The translations under genes and the position numbers were made by a program. Source: Coix lacryma-jobi var. lacryma-jobi (lineage: Eukaryota; Streptophyta; Magnoliopsida; Poales; Poaceae). From it: a stretch of 64,000 nucleotides of DNA. The stretch covers positions 18,378,080 to 18,442,079 of the forward strand of contig CM019831.1 in the NCBI GenBank assembly GCA_009763385.1, written 5' to 3'. Positions within the stretch are counted from its first letter, which is position 1. The number at the start of each line of letters is the position of its first letter. The notes beneath the pieces were generated by a model. It saw only the letters and a list, made by a program, of their open reading frames with translations. It had not been told where the DNA came from and searched no databases. Shown in pieces: positions 35,053-46,736 of this stretch.

Positions 35053-37243
35053 ATGGATCATGGATGGAAGTACTTGGAAACTATTCCTGCCACGTTCCTG
35101 GAAGTCATTAACTCTTTTGTGAAGGCTGCCATGGTGTATGTGCCAAATAATGTATATAGTAAAGGATACAAACACTGACCATGTGTTGTTTGCAAAAATG
35201 AAAAGTAGTTTAAGAACATCGAGCAGATACAATTTCATCTGCTAAGTAGGGGTTTCATGAAAAACTATAAGATTTGGAACAAGAACAAGCATGACAAGCA
35301 AGATATGAACTTACCTGAGAAAGTCTCTTGAGATATGTTCCGCTGACCCTTGTGGGAGACAGGGAATGAAACCATCTAGGAAACTGAGCATCATACCTAT
35401 GACCAGGAAACTGTGCAGAAAATCATCAATGAAATAGGCCATGACACTTCGGTGGATAATGAAGTGGTGGATGCTCTAGACAAGATGATACGTGATGGTG
35501 AGCTAGAGTTCCTTGATGCAAGAAATTTGAAGAAGTTCGAGCAAATGAGAAAGGATGCAAGAACACCGTTGTAGTCTAGTTCTACCATGACCAAGTTGGA
35601 AGCTGACATTTTTGTTATTTGAGTTGAGATCAAGAAATGGTCTGTCCGACTAAGGATCCGATGATTTGCTAACTCATTTGGGGAAGATTATTCCATGACC
35701 AAATGAGTTGTCAGAGAACATATATAAGGTAAAGCAAATGTTATGTCCAATAGGGCTAGAAGTACAAAAAATTCATGCATGCATCAATGATTGCATATTG
35801 CACCACAACAAATATCAGAGTTAGATGGATGTCTAGTGTGCTATGCCTCTTGTCTAAGGCGATGATATATAGGAACAAAAGACCCACCAAGAAGGTTGTG
35901 TTGTATTTCCCAATAATTTCACGCATGAAGAGATTATCTGCAGATGAAAATACATCAAAGCGGATGTGGTGGCATGCCCAATAATGCTTGAATGATGGAA
36001 AGCTTAGACATCCAGCCAATACAAGAAGTCATTTTCAAGGCAAATAAGGAACATAAGGTTTGGGTTGAGTACAAACATGATGAATCCTTTCAAGATGCCT
36101 AGCAGCAAACACAACACCTGGCACATGACTCTGTGTGCATATACAAACTTCTGCCTTGGTTGTGTATGAAGTGCACCTACATTATGATGTCATTTGATCC
36201 AAGGGTCATAGCAACCTGTCAATGATATTGATGTGTACCTAGAACCGTTGGTGGACGATCTAATGGAACTATGGTCAAAAGGGGTCAAGGTGTGGGATGA
36301 GTACAAGTGAGAACACTTCACTCTGAGTGCGTTTCTGTTCATAAGGATACAAAGGATGTGTGGTTTGCTTTGAGGACACTGATGCTAAAATGGCTGAGCA
36401 AAAGTAGGAAGATGGTGTATATGGGTGAGTGTCGGTTCCTACCCATGAGTCATCTATATTGCAAGAACAAGAAATCCTTTGATGACATAGTTGATGATCG
36501 CCTAGTTTCTTGGCTTCTAAATGGGAGGTAGATCTTAAAAATAGTGAAAAACATAGAATCATCTTTAGAAAGGGCGAATGAAGCATATTGGTATCAAAAG
36601 ACTATTTTCAAAAAGAAATCAGTATTCTAGAAACTGCCTTATTGGAAGTTCATGATTGTTCGCCATACACTTGATATGCAGATTACTAAAAACATGGTCA
36701 AATGCACGTTCGACACGTTATGTACGCAAAGAACAAGGGAAAGATTCCCTTGAAACTTATATGGATCTACAAAAATATAAATGTCAGGTCAGAGCTATAT
36801 CTCATAATAATTCAACTTGATGGGACAAAGAAACTTCTAGGAGTCTCAAGGACCTTGGGCACAAAGGAGGAAGATAAGCTCTTAAGATTCTTTCATGAAC
36901 TCAAAGTGCCTACTCAAACATCAGGAGGCTGGCGAACATGAAAGATCTGAAATTCAACATGAGCTGCATGAAGGTGGACGATTGCCATGTTATCATGACA
37001 TAGGTATTTTCAGTTGCAATTAGGTGTGTCCTACCGGTGAAGGTGCATGACCCAATCATAAAGCTGTGCTCATTCTTCAATGCAATCTCACACAAGGTCA
37101 TAGGTACACTTGACAAAGACTTGATCCATATTGTGAATAGGTTGGAGATGCATTTGCCCACCAACATATTTGCTTTGTGTGTACATTTCCTAGTGCATCT
37201 CTTTCACCAAATAAAATCACTTGGTCCTATGTACATCTCCTAA
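35053..37243 (+). pseudogene. TNP2-type transposase relic, plus strand
   Basis: The ATG at 35053 begins a transposase-associated domain (MDHGWKYLE, then a CVVCKNEK zinc-binding block, then FHLLSRGFMKNY). Further on are VVLYFPIISRMKRL with a WWHAQ and KLRHPA continuation (35.9-36.0 kb), an LWSKG block and VWDEYK (36.27-36.31 kb), KMVYMGECRFLPM (36.41-36.45 kb), and the C-terminal CHVIMT and LCSFFNAIS blocks (36.98-37.24 kb). All are TNP2 landmarks in correct order. Many stops and frame changes separate them. Confidence 0.85.
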
Positions 37244-37399
37244 TTGTCTTATTGTTTGTTTGATCCTTCATTTTTTTCCATAGTGACTTTGATGTTCTTC
37301 ACCATGTTATACATGTATTGCTTATTGTGGTTCTCTGGAGCAAGTTCTATTCAATTTTTATTTCCAATTAAGTATTTCAGCATTCTCTTGCTTCAATAC

Positions 37400-38190
37400 C
37401 TATGTCCTTCCACTAAGAAGCTTCCGGTGCTGCATGTAACTATCTTTCTGGATCCTTCTAGGAAATGAGTTGCAGTGTCGATCAAGCATTATGAGCATCC
37501 TGTGAAGCCTTTGATCTATCCAGATAGGGAAAATTGTGCTAGTAGTAATTGATAGTAACAAATATAATGGCTTTGCATTTGAAGATACCCTTCGTAAGCT
37601 CATCCCATATATCGACTCCATATAGTGTCTCCATTTCTTGCAGCAAAGGCAAGAGAAAATATCCATGTCGATACCTATTTATTTTGGGCCTGATTTTAAA
37701 ATTCTTAGCTACAAGTGTTTTCTTTTCAAACACAACCATGTAGGGAGGTTGTAAATCATCATGATAACTGGCCATGTGCTTAGTGTGCTAGTCCTGTCAC
37801 CAAATGGCTTCAACCAGTGCTCAATGCGAACCTTACATTTCTCGTATCCTCATGAAATTCTATATATTTGGTATCGAAGTCCTTCCACCATTGTACATCA
37901 AATAGGTGACATCGCACTTTGTCATCCTTCTTGTGCTTATTAAAAGCCCACCAGTGTGTGAGCTATGAGTCCCTAGGGTTTGAGAACAAATGCTTCAAGC
38001 GCTAGATCGGTGATATGTACCATAACTAAGGCGGGGATTCTTCTTGGGTCACTACCATCTATTGCTAAGGTAGTATTTTCCTCATGATGCTAAGAAGCAC
38101 ATTTTTTACAACTCATCTTCCTCATTGTAGGAAGCAATAGCTCACTGCAGCTCGGACCAACCATATTTAGCCTCCCGCATCAGCACAAGT
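37400..38190 (-). pseudogene. TNP2-type transposase relic, minus strand
   Basis: On the minus strand: HKKDDKVRCHLFD and RNVRFALSTG (about 37.95-37.8 kb), then PPYMVVFEKK, GYFLLPLLQEMETL, IFVTINYY (37775-37539), and finally SYMQHRKLL (about 37.43 kb). These match the middle of TNP2. It faces the plus-strand relic and belongs to the element with the border at 38443, or to an element inserted in it. Heavily broken. Confidence 0.78.
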
Positions 38191-38712
38191 CAAGCACAAA
38201 TTGTGGCAAAGACGACCACCTCTGATCAGAACCCTTTGATTTCTCATACAAACGTTCTTTCCTCGCCTTCTTCAAGGTCTCCATATTATACAACTTTTTC
38301 GCAATCTTCAATAAGAGAACCAGAGGTAACATGGTGGTGGTTTGCAAGCTATAGTGCTCATCACCCTAGTTACAATCGGTTTTTATGTCATCCGCATCTA
38401 TTAGAAATTAGAACCATCTTTAAAAAAGATTTCTGTAGTAGTGTGGTGCCTATAGAACACCATTATTCATTTTGCCTCAGTTTATTTTTATATTTCACAA
38501 TATATAATCCTTCAGTTTAAAGCTTTATTTCTAAACTTAGCCACACTTAAATTCGCATACAATTGGCATTCAGCTTTATGTTTATTTTAATCGTGTTGAA
38601 CACCAAGACCAATTTCTTTACTCATGCAGGACCATGATTGCAGTTGTTAGGTGCTGGTTTGCAATGCCTAGCTTTTTTAAATAATAAAATTTTGGTTTTT
38701 TCTTGTTACTCT

Positions 38713-39803
38713 CACTACTAGAGCAAATTTTACCGAAGCGGGCAAAATCGATTAAACGAGGCGGTTTTCGCAACCACCTCGGAGCAAAAGTCACGGTAAA
38801 TGAAACCTTAACGGAGGCGGTTTGAATGCCCGCCTCGGTAACTCAAATGAAAAAACAAAAAAGCCCGTACCTTGACCCAGCCCCAACTGGGCCTAGATCT
38901 AGGCCTCGCGCCACCACCGCCGGATCCACGCCGCTCGTCTTCGCCGCCGGGGACGAGGTGGGGGCCGGATCCATCGCCGGGGAAGCGGTGAGCTCTGTAT
39001 CTGCCTCCGGGGACAAGGTGGGGGGCCGGATCTACCGCCAGGGATGAGGTGGCGGCCGGATTCTCCACTGGGGACGAGGTGGGGGCGGATCCGCCTCCGG
39101 GGGTGAGGTGGGGTCTGGATCCGCCTCCAGGGACGAGGTGGGGGCTAGATCGGCCGCTGGGGAAGAGGTGAGGGTCAGATCCGCCGCCGGGGATGAGGTG
39201 GGGACCGGATCCGCCGTTGGAGAAGAGGTGAGGGTCGGATCCATCGTCGGGGACGAGGTGGGGGCCGAATCCGCCATCGAGGACGAGGTGGCATCCCAGA
39301 TCCGCCCCTGGGGATGAGGGGGCCTACGCTCGCTGCTGTTTTGGAACCGCGCCGCCTTGGTGGGAAGGAGAGGGAGGTGGTGCACTGGCGTGGCGAGGAG
39401 AGGGGCGCCAGCGTGGTTGAGGGAGAGGGAGGAGGAGCCGATGAGAGAGAAATGAGTGAAAGGGACGGTGTGGGAGAGGGGCCGCGGTGCGTCTGGTGAG
39501 GGAATGAAACACTAAGTGGCTATGTGCGGTATATATACACTGAGCATGCTATCGAGGGGCCGAGATTGGCTGTTTGTCTCCGAGATGGCCACTATTTCCG
39601 AGGCGGGGCTACAGTGTGCCCGCTAGTTTAAGGTACACCGCCTTGGGTAATTGATTTTGCGAGATGGTTGTTGTAACCGCCCTCGGTTAATAAAAAAATG
39701 ACAGTCTCGGTTAATCCTAGGCATTAACCGAGACAGTTGAAATTCTTGCCTGCCTCTGAGGCCTATTTCAAAACGCCTTGCAAAAGATTTTTTTGTAGTA
39801 GTG
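38713..39803. mobile_element. Non-autonomous CACTA element (1.09 kb)
   Basis: Left end CACTACTAGAGCAAATT; right end TTTTTTTGTAGTAGTG, reversed CACTACTACAAAAAAA. Both ends carry inverted GAGGCGGTT- and CCGCCTCGGTAA-like subterminal units. Flanking triplets are TCT and TCC, an imperfect target duplication. It interrupts copy A text that continues in copy B past 43.85 kb. No transposase. Confidence 0.85.
38944..39308. repeat. 30-bp minisatellite inside the CACTA element
   Basis: About a dozen units of 30 bp, each close to GACGAGGTGGGGGCCGGATC plus ten more bases. The period is a multiple of three, so one frame stays open as 10-residue repeats (DEVGAGSAAG-like). This is most likely a by-product of the period, not a gene. 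Confidence 0.88.
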
Positions 39804-40223
39804 TCCTTTAGTAAAATATAATCTATATTTTAGGCTTAAAAACACAATATTCCATGGTACTCCCCCCAAACATGAATTTACCGATTAACTCATTGTGCCT
39901 AACTTGAGTGCATCAGTGGGCGTTCCCAATGCTTGATATAGTATTGGCTGTTCATGTCGGTTCAAAGTGTGACAGGGGCAATTTGCATCCTAATTGTGAG
40001 GACATGAAGTTTTTGTGCACCACAAGCCTCCAACATATTATCATAATTTAACCTTGCTAATGTATGGATTGCATGCTAGTGATGCTAGTGCTAAAATCTC
40101 ATAGAGAGGATGTGTGAGGATGTTCTTCTCAAGGATTAGACCAAGGTCACATATTCAGGTTTGAATATTTACACCCATTGTTAAACAACACATTTCGTTA
40201 ACCATTTAGGTTTCTTGTCATCG
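39804..40223. other. Spacer between the duplicated copies
   Basis: AT-rich; no gene or element is recognised. Confidence 0.4.
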
Positions 40224-41182
40224 AGATGGAACCAAGAAAATACTCATGTTATGATTACCTGAACAGACCATTATTTGATGCTTGAAATTTGTAGTTCATC
40301 AAGGAAATGGCAACAGACACCGGCAGTAAACATTTGTATGAAGTGGCTGCATGTAAATGAGAAGCTCATGTCATGTAAGCCACACAAATTGAGTAAAACA
40401 GAAAGTTGGGCTCTCAGAACAAGAAGCATCATTTTTCTGTTTCAAGAAAGAGACTTGAATTTTGCTCTTTGAAATCCTCAAACAAAAGCATTTTTTCTAG
40501 CAGACAAGTTTTTCTAATAAAAAAGCATTGTTTCCTTTGACAACACAAGACAATAATAACTAAGCTAGCTTCCCTACCTCCGCCTCCGGTCCCAAAAAAA
40601 GAACAAAAGTTGGCCAAAAACAAGTCATCCTCTTGTCCACAAATAAACAATGGTACAGGCAATTTCTAATAAAAACTATGTTGAAACTCTTGGCTGATTA
40701 GAAGTAGAGAATGATGTTATTAGAAACACCCACATGATATAAAGCAACTCTTATTTCAAAAACAAGATTAACCAATACAGAAGGAAGTGAACAGGCAACC
40801 AGCTCAGTGTCAATATTTTCAGGGCTTAAGAAGCAACAAGGCTCCAGAAGACAAAGGAGCAGAAATTAAGGACTGAAGGGAGTAACTGAAAACAGCGAGT
40901 AAAAGTAACTGCAGCAAGAAAATTATGTGCACCTTTCTCCTTAAACTACAAAAAGGCACCATATTAAAGAAAGCAGAATTCTATAAGATGAGATCTGGCT
41001 GAACAAATCCATGTGAACCTCCTTTTCAAAAGTATCAACTGCTTCCGGAAAACCTGAATAGCAACTGAAGAAACTGATGACGTTATTAGGGGCAGCCACA
41101 AGTAATGAAAGGTGCCGTGGTTTTTCTTTTCATACAAAATATATACTTCAAGCAAGGTAATGCTTATGAAGAGCCATTTGGC

Positions 41183-41192
41183 CTATAAATAG
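41183..41192 (+). promoter_or_regulatory. TATA box of the small gene in copy B
   Basis: CTATAAATAG lies 86 bp before the ATG at 41269, a normal distance. The box and leader are conserved in copy A. Confidence 0.65.
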
Positions 41193-41268
41193 GACTAACC
41201 AATCCTACAATTGCTGCAAAGCAACAAACCAACATTCAAAAGAATACTAGTTTCTGGTCACTTAGTAC

Positions 41269-41937
41269 ATGGATATGGCACAAGATGGTACATCCAAGAA
41301 GGTCTCGTCACTGCTTGACAAGAAAGGTGCTGCCAATGAAGAGCTAACTGCAACAAGGAAAGAAGCAGAGGAAACCAACTCTTCGGTAAGTGGCATCGCT
41401 GAAACGGTCCTTGATGCGATATATTTACATAATTTGCATTCCATTTTGTAAGTAGCATTGATGTGTTAAGTCAAAATGGATGAGATAACAAACCTCATCT
41501 ATACTATTTCCAGCATGGGTTCAAGAAAATCTAGGCAGTTTACTTGATTGATATGGTTTTGTTCATTGACAGGTGGACAAGATGGGAAGATTGGTTTCTC
41601 AAGAACCGAGGGAGGAGTATAGGTCACAAAATAGGATGACACTGGCCAGCAAGGTGACTGCAAAAATTAAGAAGGTGACCTGCAAGGTGGCCAACAAGGT
41701 CGGCATTCAAACATTTGATCCTAGTTCCACAGAGTATTGTTGTCATATAGGATATGTCATGTAACAAGTTATGCCACCCCTTGATCTGCCATATTTGCAG
41801 ATTCTGGGGAAAGCTAGCTCAGGAAGAAGAGAACTACACGGTATGCGATCGTAGGAGCTGCACTCAAATTTCATAAAGATGATGATGTGTATCCAGCAGA
41901 TGCTGGACTGCAGCAGCTGCACAACAAAGAGATGTAG
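41269..41937 (+). CDS. Small basic protein of unknown function (three exons predicted)
   Basis: Exon 1 (41269-41385) encodes 39 residues starting MDMAQDGTSKK, is rich in Lys and Glu, and is probably helical. It ends at a GTAAGT donor in phase 0. Intron 1 (41386-41572) ends GACAG. Exon 2 starts at 41573 with VDKMGRL; without a second intron it stops at 41764, giving about 102 residues. A good donor (AAG|GTCGGC at 41698) would instead lead to exon 3. If that starts at 41818, a 39-codon frame runs to TAG at 41937 and ends QQLHNKEM, for about 120 residues. A better-looking acceptor at 41800 gives only 17 codons. The FHKDDDV-PADAG part of exon 3 keeps the same frame in copy A. No known domain is recognised; a TATA box precedes it. 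Confidence 0.5.
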
Positions 41938-42929
41938 AGATTTATCATGAATGCACCTCATGCCGACAGCTACCTTAGTTATCTATTAATTTGCAAGTAC
42001 CTATTGTCATCTCAAGCTATCTGTCTTTACCTTATATTGTGTCATCATGTCGGTTCCACTATTATGATGTACTCCTTGGTGCAAAATGAGTTATCACATA
42101 ATCTCCTACTGAAAGAATTGATTGTCCATTCGTTACTCTTTTGATGATGGTGTCTTTACTATTTGAAGAAAAAATATATATGTAAGCAACAAAACATTGA
42201 AAATATATGATGTTTAAAAGAATATGATGCTTAGATCTAACATGGACAGGGGAAAATCCTCATTATGAGTAAGAAAAGTCACTATAGTAGGAAGGGTTTA
42301 GAAGTCAAGTGTGTTCAAACAGATAACTTGAACTTCCTTTGAATTTTATACTTTCCTTTTTTGCATTTTATACAATTTATATGGTTCCATATGAGGAAGT
42401 GAATTTCACTCTGAAGTTAATTAACTGTGCCACATCAACAAATTATAGTCAACTAAACTTGTGTGTTATGAGATGCACAGCACTGATATATTAGTTGATA
42501 GCATAAGGTTGCTGCTTGTATGTTTGGACTTGTAGATGACGATACAATTACAATGCAAAGAATAATAAATGTTGGCGCAAAACATGGCCACACACCAAAG
42601 TGCTCGGAAATGCAGATCACAGGTCGCTCAGCTCGCAACGAGCTCATGAAAACTGGACCACCTATTATGCAATACTGGACCATATGGTATCTTCGGATTT
42701 GCCACAAAACCTACCATCATCAGCATGGGAGAGACTGTGTCAGGGCTGGTGCACTTAGGGTTGTTGTAATAAGGTCAGGAAGGCTCCTTAGAACGCCTCA
42801 AATCCTTATAGGTGCAGTAATTGGAAGAGCACAAAAATAAAGTTTTAATTTTTCTAAGGGAAACTATTCTACCACATATAAACCATGAAAGAATAATAGT
42901 ATGACATGAAAATAGAAACATCAGCATAA

Positions 42930-43612
42930 ATTGATCTAGATCTAAAAACTTGTACATTCATGGAGAAAGTAAAATATCGACAAAGTAACTAGAGATTTAT
43001 ATGATCCTACTACATACAAGTTAGTTGGGCAAAAAATAGGTCTAAATTGCTAACAATGCCTCTCTAGATGAGAACAAAAATTTGTGAAAGAAATATAAAA
43101 GTAATCTTTGAAAAGACTCTAGAGGTGGCTTAAACTTACCTCTTAAACCCAACTCCTTCAGAGAATCAAAGGGCAAAACCTCCCCACTCTAATTTTGCAA
43201 TTTCTTGCCTCCAAGTGAACTCAACAATGACATGAATAGCTACAGTCATGCATGACCTGCTACAGTCAAGAGGAGGAAGGGTATTTGTAAGGAGTTCTTT
43301 TTAGGATTGGTTGACTAAGACACAGTTCTCTTAACAACATGGGCCCTAAAAATCTTGTTTCTCTAGAGGCGGTTTGCTTAAGACGACCACCCCTGGAAAT
43401 CCTATTTTCAGGGTCGGTTCTCTTATGGCGATTGCCCCTAAAATGGAGACATCTCTAGGGGCGGTTTTCTTAATGAAACCACCCCTAAAATTTGATTTCG
43501 TGGGGCAGTTTGTGAGCTATAGTGCACCCCACCGCCCTAATCATAGGTGGTTTTTATGTCCTCCACCTCTATTAGAAATCAGAGCTATCTTTAAAATATT
43601 TTTATAGTAGTG
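42930..43612. mobile_element. CACTA remnant in copy B
   Basis: 43360-43510 carries inverted GAGGCGGTTT-, GGGGCGGTTTTCTTAA- and ACCACCCCTAAAAT-like subterminal repeats. The right end TTTTATAGTAGTG at 43612 is a worn CACTA terminus, sits at the same position as the border at 38443 in copy A, and is followed by the same TGGTGCC flank. The left end is not clear. Confidence 0.6.
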
Positions 43613-43905
43613 TGGTGCCAACAGACACACCATTATTCATTTTGACTCAGTTTATTTTTTTCTGTTTTCTCAATATATATCCCTTCAGTTTAAAGCTTTA
43701 ATTCTAAACTAGGCCACACTTAAATTCGCATACACTAGGCATTTTGCCTTATGGTTATTTTAATCATATTGAACACCAAGAACATTTCTTTACTCATGCA
43801 GGACCATGATTGCAGTTGTTATGTTCTGGCGGATTGCAATGCCATGTTTTGCATGTCTCGGCTTTGTTTTACATAAGACATTAAATTTTTGGTTTTCTTG
43901 AGGGA

Positions 43906-45490
43906 AGAGAAATACGCCTTATCTTTATTGTCATTTATTTATGTTCCAAACCTCTAATTTTGTTATATCTTGTTTTTGAATTCTATCCTGCAGGATATTT
44001 GGCAAAGATTAAGCGTGGCGAGGCTCTGCCTGAACTTACATTTAACCATCCACCTCAAATATTGACTACTTGAGGATTTTTTCGCAGACCTGCTATGCAC
44101 ATAGGTATATATATTGCCACTGTTCGGTGCTAATTGACCGTCAGCTCTAGGCAATTAACTATGTGTAGCTGAGATGTGATCAATTAACTCCACACCCATG
44201 ATATTTAAGTTGTTAATTAAATTTGCAGGAATAATGCAATCTCATCTAAGAATTTTAGTAGCACTAGTAGGATTAAAAAAAAGTTAATCATGAACGCTGC
44301 CCCCCAACCTGAACCCCGCACATGCTGGCAAGAAAGCATTATTGCTGTCGCACGACACAGGAGGTGCATGGTGCACAAAGCTCAGCCTTTGCTGGCCTGC
44401 ATGATGTTCCTAGAAATTAAGGCGCCAAGGATTAAAATTTAAAGCTAACTGGGCATGTAGGGCGTGGAACAACGCGACTCCAGCACAAACAGGGCGTGAG
44501 TGGCTGTTAGCTTAGCATGACCATGCATAGAGAGTGCAGCTAACTGCACAATGCATGGAGGAGACTTCAGCGCAGACGAGGAGGGAATCGATGAATAAGC
44601 TGCACAAACCACATAGTCCCACATCGCGAATGCGACATGTGGCCTGGGGTACAACCCTACCCCGTGTTGATTCTGTTTTTCTGCTAGACGCTATATATTG
44701 AACAAATTAATATCTATGATGGTAAAATGTCTCTTCACCAGACAACGGATTAGACGGTTAGGGAGCCCTCAAACTGGGAGGCAACAGCAGACCAATGCTG
44801 TAGATCAAGAACCTCAAATGCACACTGTGAGGTGTTACACAGTACGTCATCTATCTATGCACAAAGATTCATCTAGCTAGCCAACCGGACTCATGGCGTA
44901 ATTGATCGTCTGTAGCTTCAGGGCATCATCCTGCTGCCTGCTGATGACCCTTGGTGACATCTATGTGCGTCTCTTTACTTGTAGTTTGAGTTTATCTTCC
45001 CTAAACGTATTACACTTAAACTATGATATGCACTGATCGAATGGTATCTTCTAATCATATCACTTAGTTTATAGGGAAAGATGCAAAACTGTGATCCGAG
45101 ATCATGATAACTAGACCACTAGTAGGTGGAAATAATAGCAATTTAGGACGCATAAATTAATTCCGACAATGAGGAAAAGAAAACAACATGTATCGTAGTG
45201 TATAATCTACCGCTAACAGTTTGATCCAAACATAGTCAGGGCTATGTAGCAGTAATAATGTGAAGAATGAAAAGAAAAAACAGAGCGATTGCAGACATCC
45301 TTACAGTGGGTTATCGGCGCTAGACCCTAGCGCAAAAGTAGACGAAGTAGACCGTCGATGGAGATCGGTGAAGTCGGCGTGGAGGGAAGAAGACGTCCAG
45401 CGAGCAGTCGCGACAGCGCTTCCCAAAAACCTTATACGTCTCTTACGCCGTGCAGGGACGCGAGGAGACGAGGGCTTCGGAGATCTGCTC
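43906..45490. other. Unassigned DNA
   Basis: Mostly AT-rich, with an isolated snRNA-type promoter motif at 44615. From about 45260 the sequence turns GC-rich with short frames of no recognised family. Confidence 0.4.
44615..44626 (+). promoter_or_regulatory. Match to the plant snRNA upstream sequence element (USE)
   Basis: AGTCCCACATCG matches the RTCCCACATCG element of plant U-snRNA genes. No TATA box lies 23-35 bp downstream as those genes need (nearest TATATA at about 44692), and no snRNA sequence is recognised. A hairpin GGGGTA-CAACCC-TACCCC and a T5 run follow within 65 bp. Could be a snRNA pseudogene promoter or chance. Confidence 0.3.
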
Positions 45491-45943
45491 TCCCGGCACC
45501 GATGGCACGTCGGCGGCGGGATGGGGTCGACAGCGGCAGCGCAACACTAGGGCAAAGGAGGAGGAGAAATGTAGTATATTTGAGGACGACCTCATATACA
45601 CACGCCGCGGCCGCAACTATAGAAAGAAACAGCCGCGTAATCACAATATTAAGGCGATTGAACCTTCCATTTGTGTACCAGTCAATCACCATTAATACGA
45701 GAATAATTGCTTGCCAAAATAAGCCAGCGCAATTTTTGCCATGCATGCAAAATATCGAGTGGCAAAAGAAAGTCGCGCACCCTCGAGGCCTCGGTCGGAC
45801 CATTCACGCGCATGTCGTGCGCCCTGCGCGAGGCCCTCGCCTCGCCCGGCCCGGCCCGGAGAGGCGAGGCGAGGCGAGCGAGCGCGCGCGTGGGTTTCTT
45901 CCTTTTCCTCCCCCAATAGCTTCAACTAGTTGGAGATAGCTCA

Positions 45944-45954
45944 ATTATATAAGT
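45944..45954 (-). promoter_or_regulatory. Candidate TATA box in the Copia LTR
   Basis: The minus strand reads ACTTATATAATTG, about 120 bp into the LTR, ahead of a pyrimidine-poor, GC-rich stretch. Confidence 0.4.
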
Positions 45955-46736
45955 TGGCCTCACTCCTTCTAGAGTAGTAATGTGGAACTATTCCCCACCA
46001 TACTGTGTATGTGTGAGTGAGCCTTTGAGATTTATTTGGAATATTTATTTGAGCCAAGCCCAAATCTTCTAACAATCCCCCACGAGATCCCAGATGCATT
46101 CTTAATCCTCCCTGTACTAAAGTACTATTAATATACCAGCTATTCAGTGGAGACCGGTTAAGGTTGAACATCCACATAGAGCGACAAGCTAGACTCATCC
46201 ACAACTGTACAATGGACTAGCCTTGAATTGGCAGTTTGGTGTGAACAAGCTTCACTTGACATCTTGACTGATACTAGGCTGCCATATGCCTACCCCGCGA
46301 GTGGAGCATATAAGTCATACTCCTATCTCACTTCATGAGCTTCTTAGAGAGTTCCCAATTCTCACAAACTGCGACTAACAGTTAGGCTCGTGTGTTCTTA
46401 CAAAGATACTCTGTAGGACAGTATCTCGCTATAAAGTCTCAGAACATATTAAGACAAAGTCAACCTTCCTTACAGAAATGAGAGTACTGCATCTCCAACA
46501 AAGTGGGTTAAGGAAAAATGTAAAATCCCATCAACCAACAACTTGTTTTCCCAGGTCCTAATTCACGGGATCTCCGATCACATAGGTTGGGTTACTGCTG
46601 AGGTTAACTCACATGGGTCTCAGTCCCATCTCCTTTGATGCATTATCAATCACAGTACATGATAGTCTCTTGTTAAAGGGATCTGTCAGGTTCTTAGCTG
46701 TCTGGATGTAGTCCACAGCTATTACTCCGGAGCTTT

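Larger units (their letters stand above)
34180..38443. mobile_element. Block of old, probably nested CACTA elements
   Basis: 34190-34680 carries repeated CACCACCGGTT- and GGCGGTGAAAA-like units in both orientations, typical subterminal repeats. Two TNP2 relics follow, one on each strand. The right border GATTTCTGTAGTAGTG ends at 38443 (reversed: CACTACTACAGAAATC). The last 105 bp up to this border also occur in copy B at about 43500-43612. At least two elements are probably merged; the left terminus is not clear. Confidence 0.65.
30194..38712 (+). repeat. Segmental duplication, copy A (expanded by insertions)
   Basis: Alignable by eye with 40224-43905. It starts at ATACTCATGTTATGATTAC (shared with about 40237) and runs to about 32880. 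After a block of CACTA DNA it resumes at about 38338 and ends where the next CACTA element begins. Small indels are frequent, so the duplication is old. Copy A contains a Stowaway MITE and a small CACTA element missing from copy B, and lacks 628 bp present in B. Confidence 0.85.
40224..43905 (+). repeat. Segmental duplication, copy B
   Basis: Partner of copy A in the same orientation, about 10 kb downstream at the left edges. It lacks the Stowaway and small CACTA insertions of copy A and keeps the 628-bp coding segment that copy A has lost. Shared text beyond the CACTA border runs from TGTGGTGCC (43611) through ACTCATGCAGGACCATGATTG (43791) to about 43905. Confidence 0.85.

Noticed and set aside
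39108..39317. Repeat-peptide frame (DEVGAGSAAG-like).
   Set aside because: It is a direct result of the 30-bp minisatellite; no promoter, and it lies inside a non-autonomous CACTA element.
45260..45940. Frames of 96-193 codons before the minus-strand Copia LTR.
   Set aside because: They are GC-rich, run into likely LTR sequence and lack any recognisable domain.
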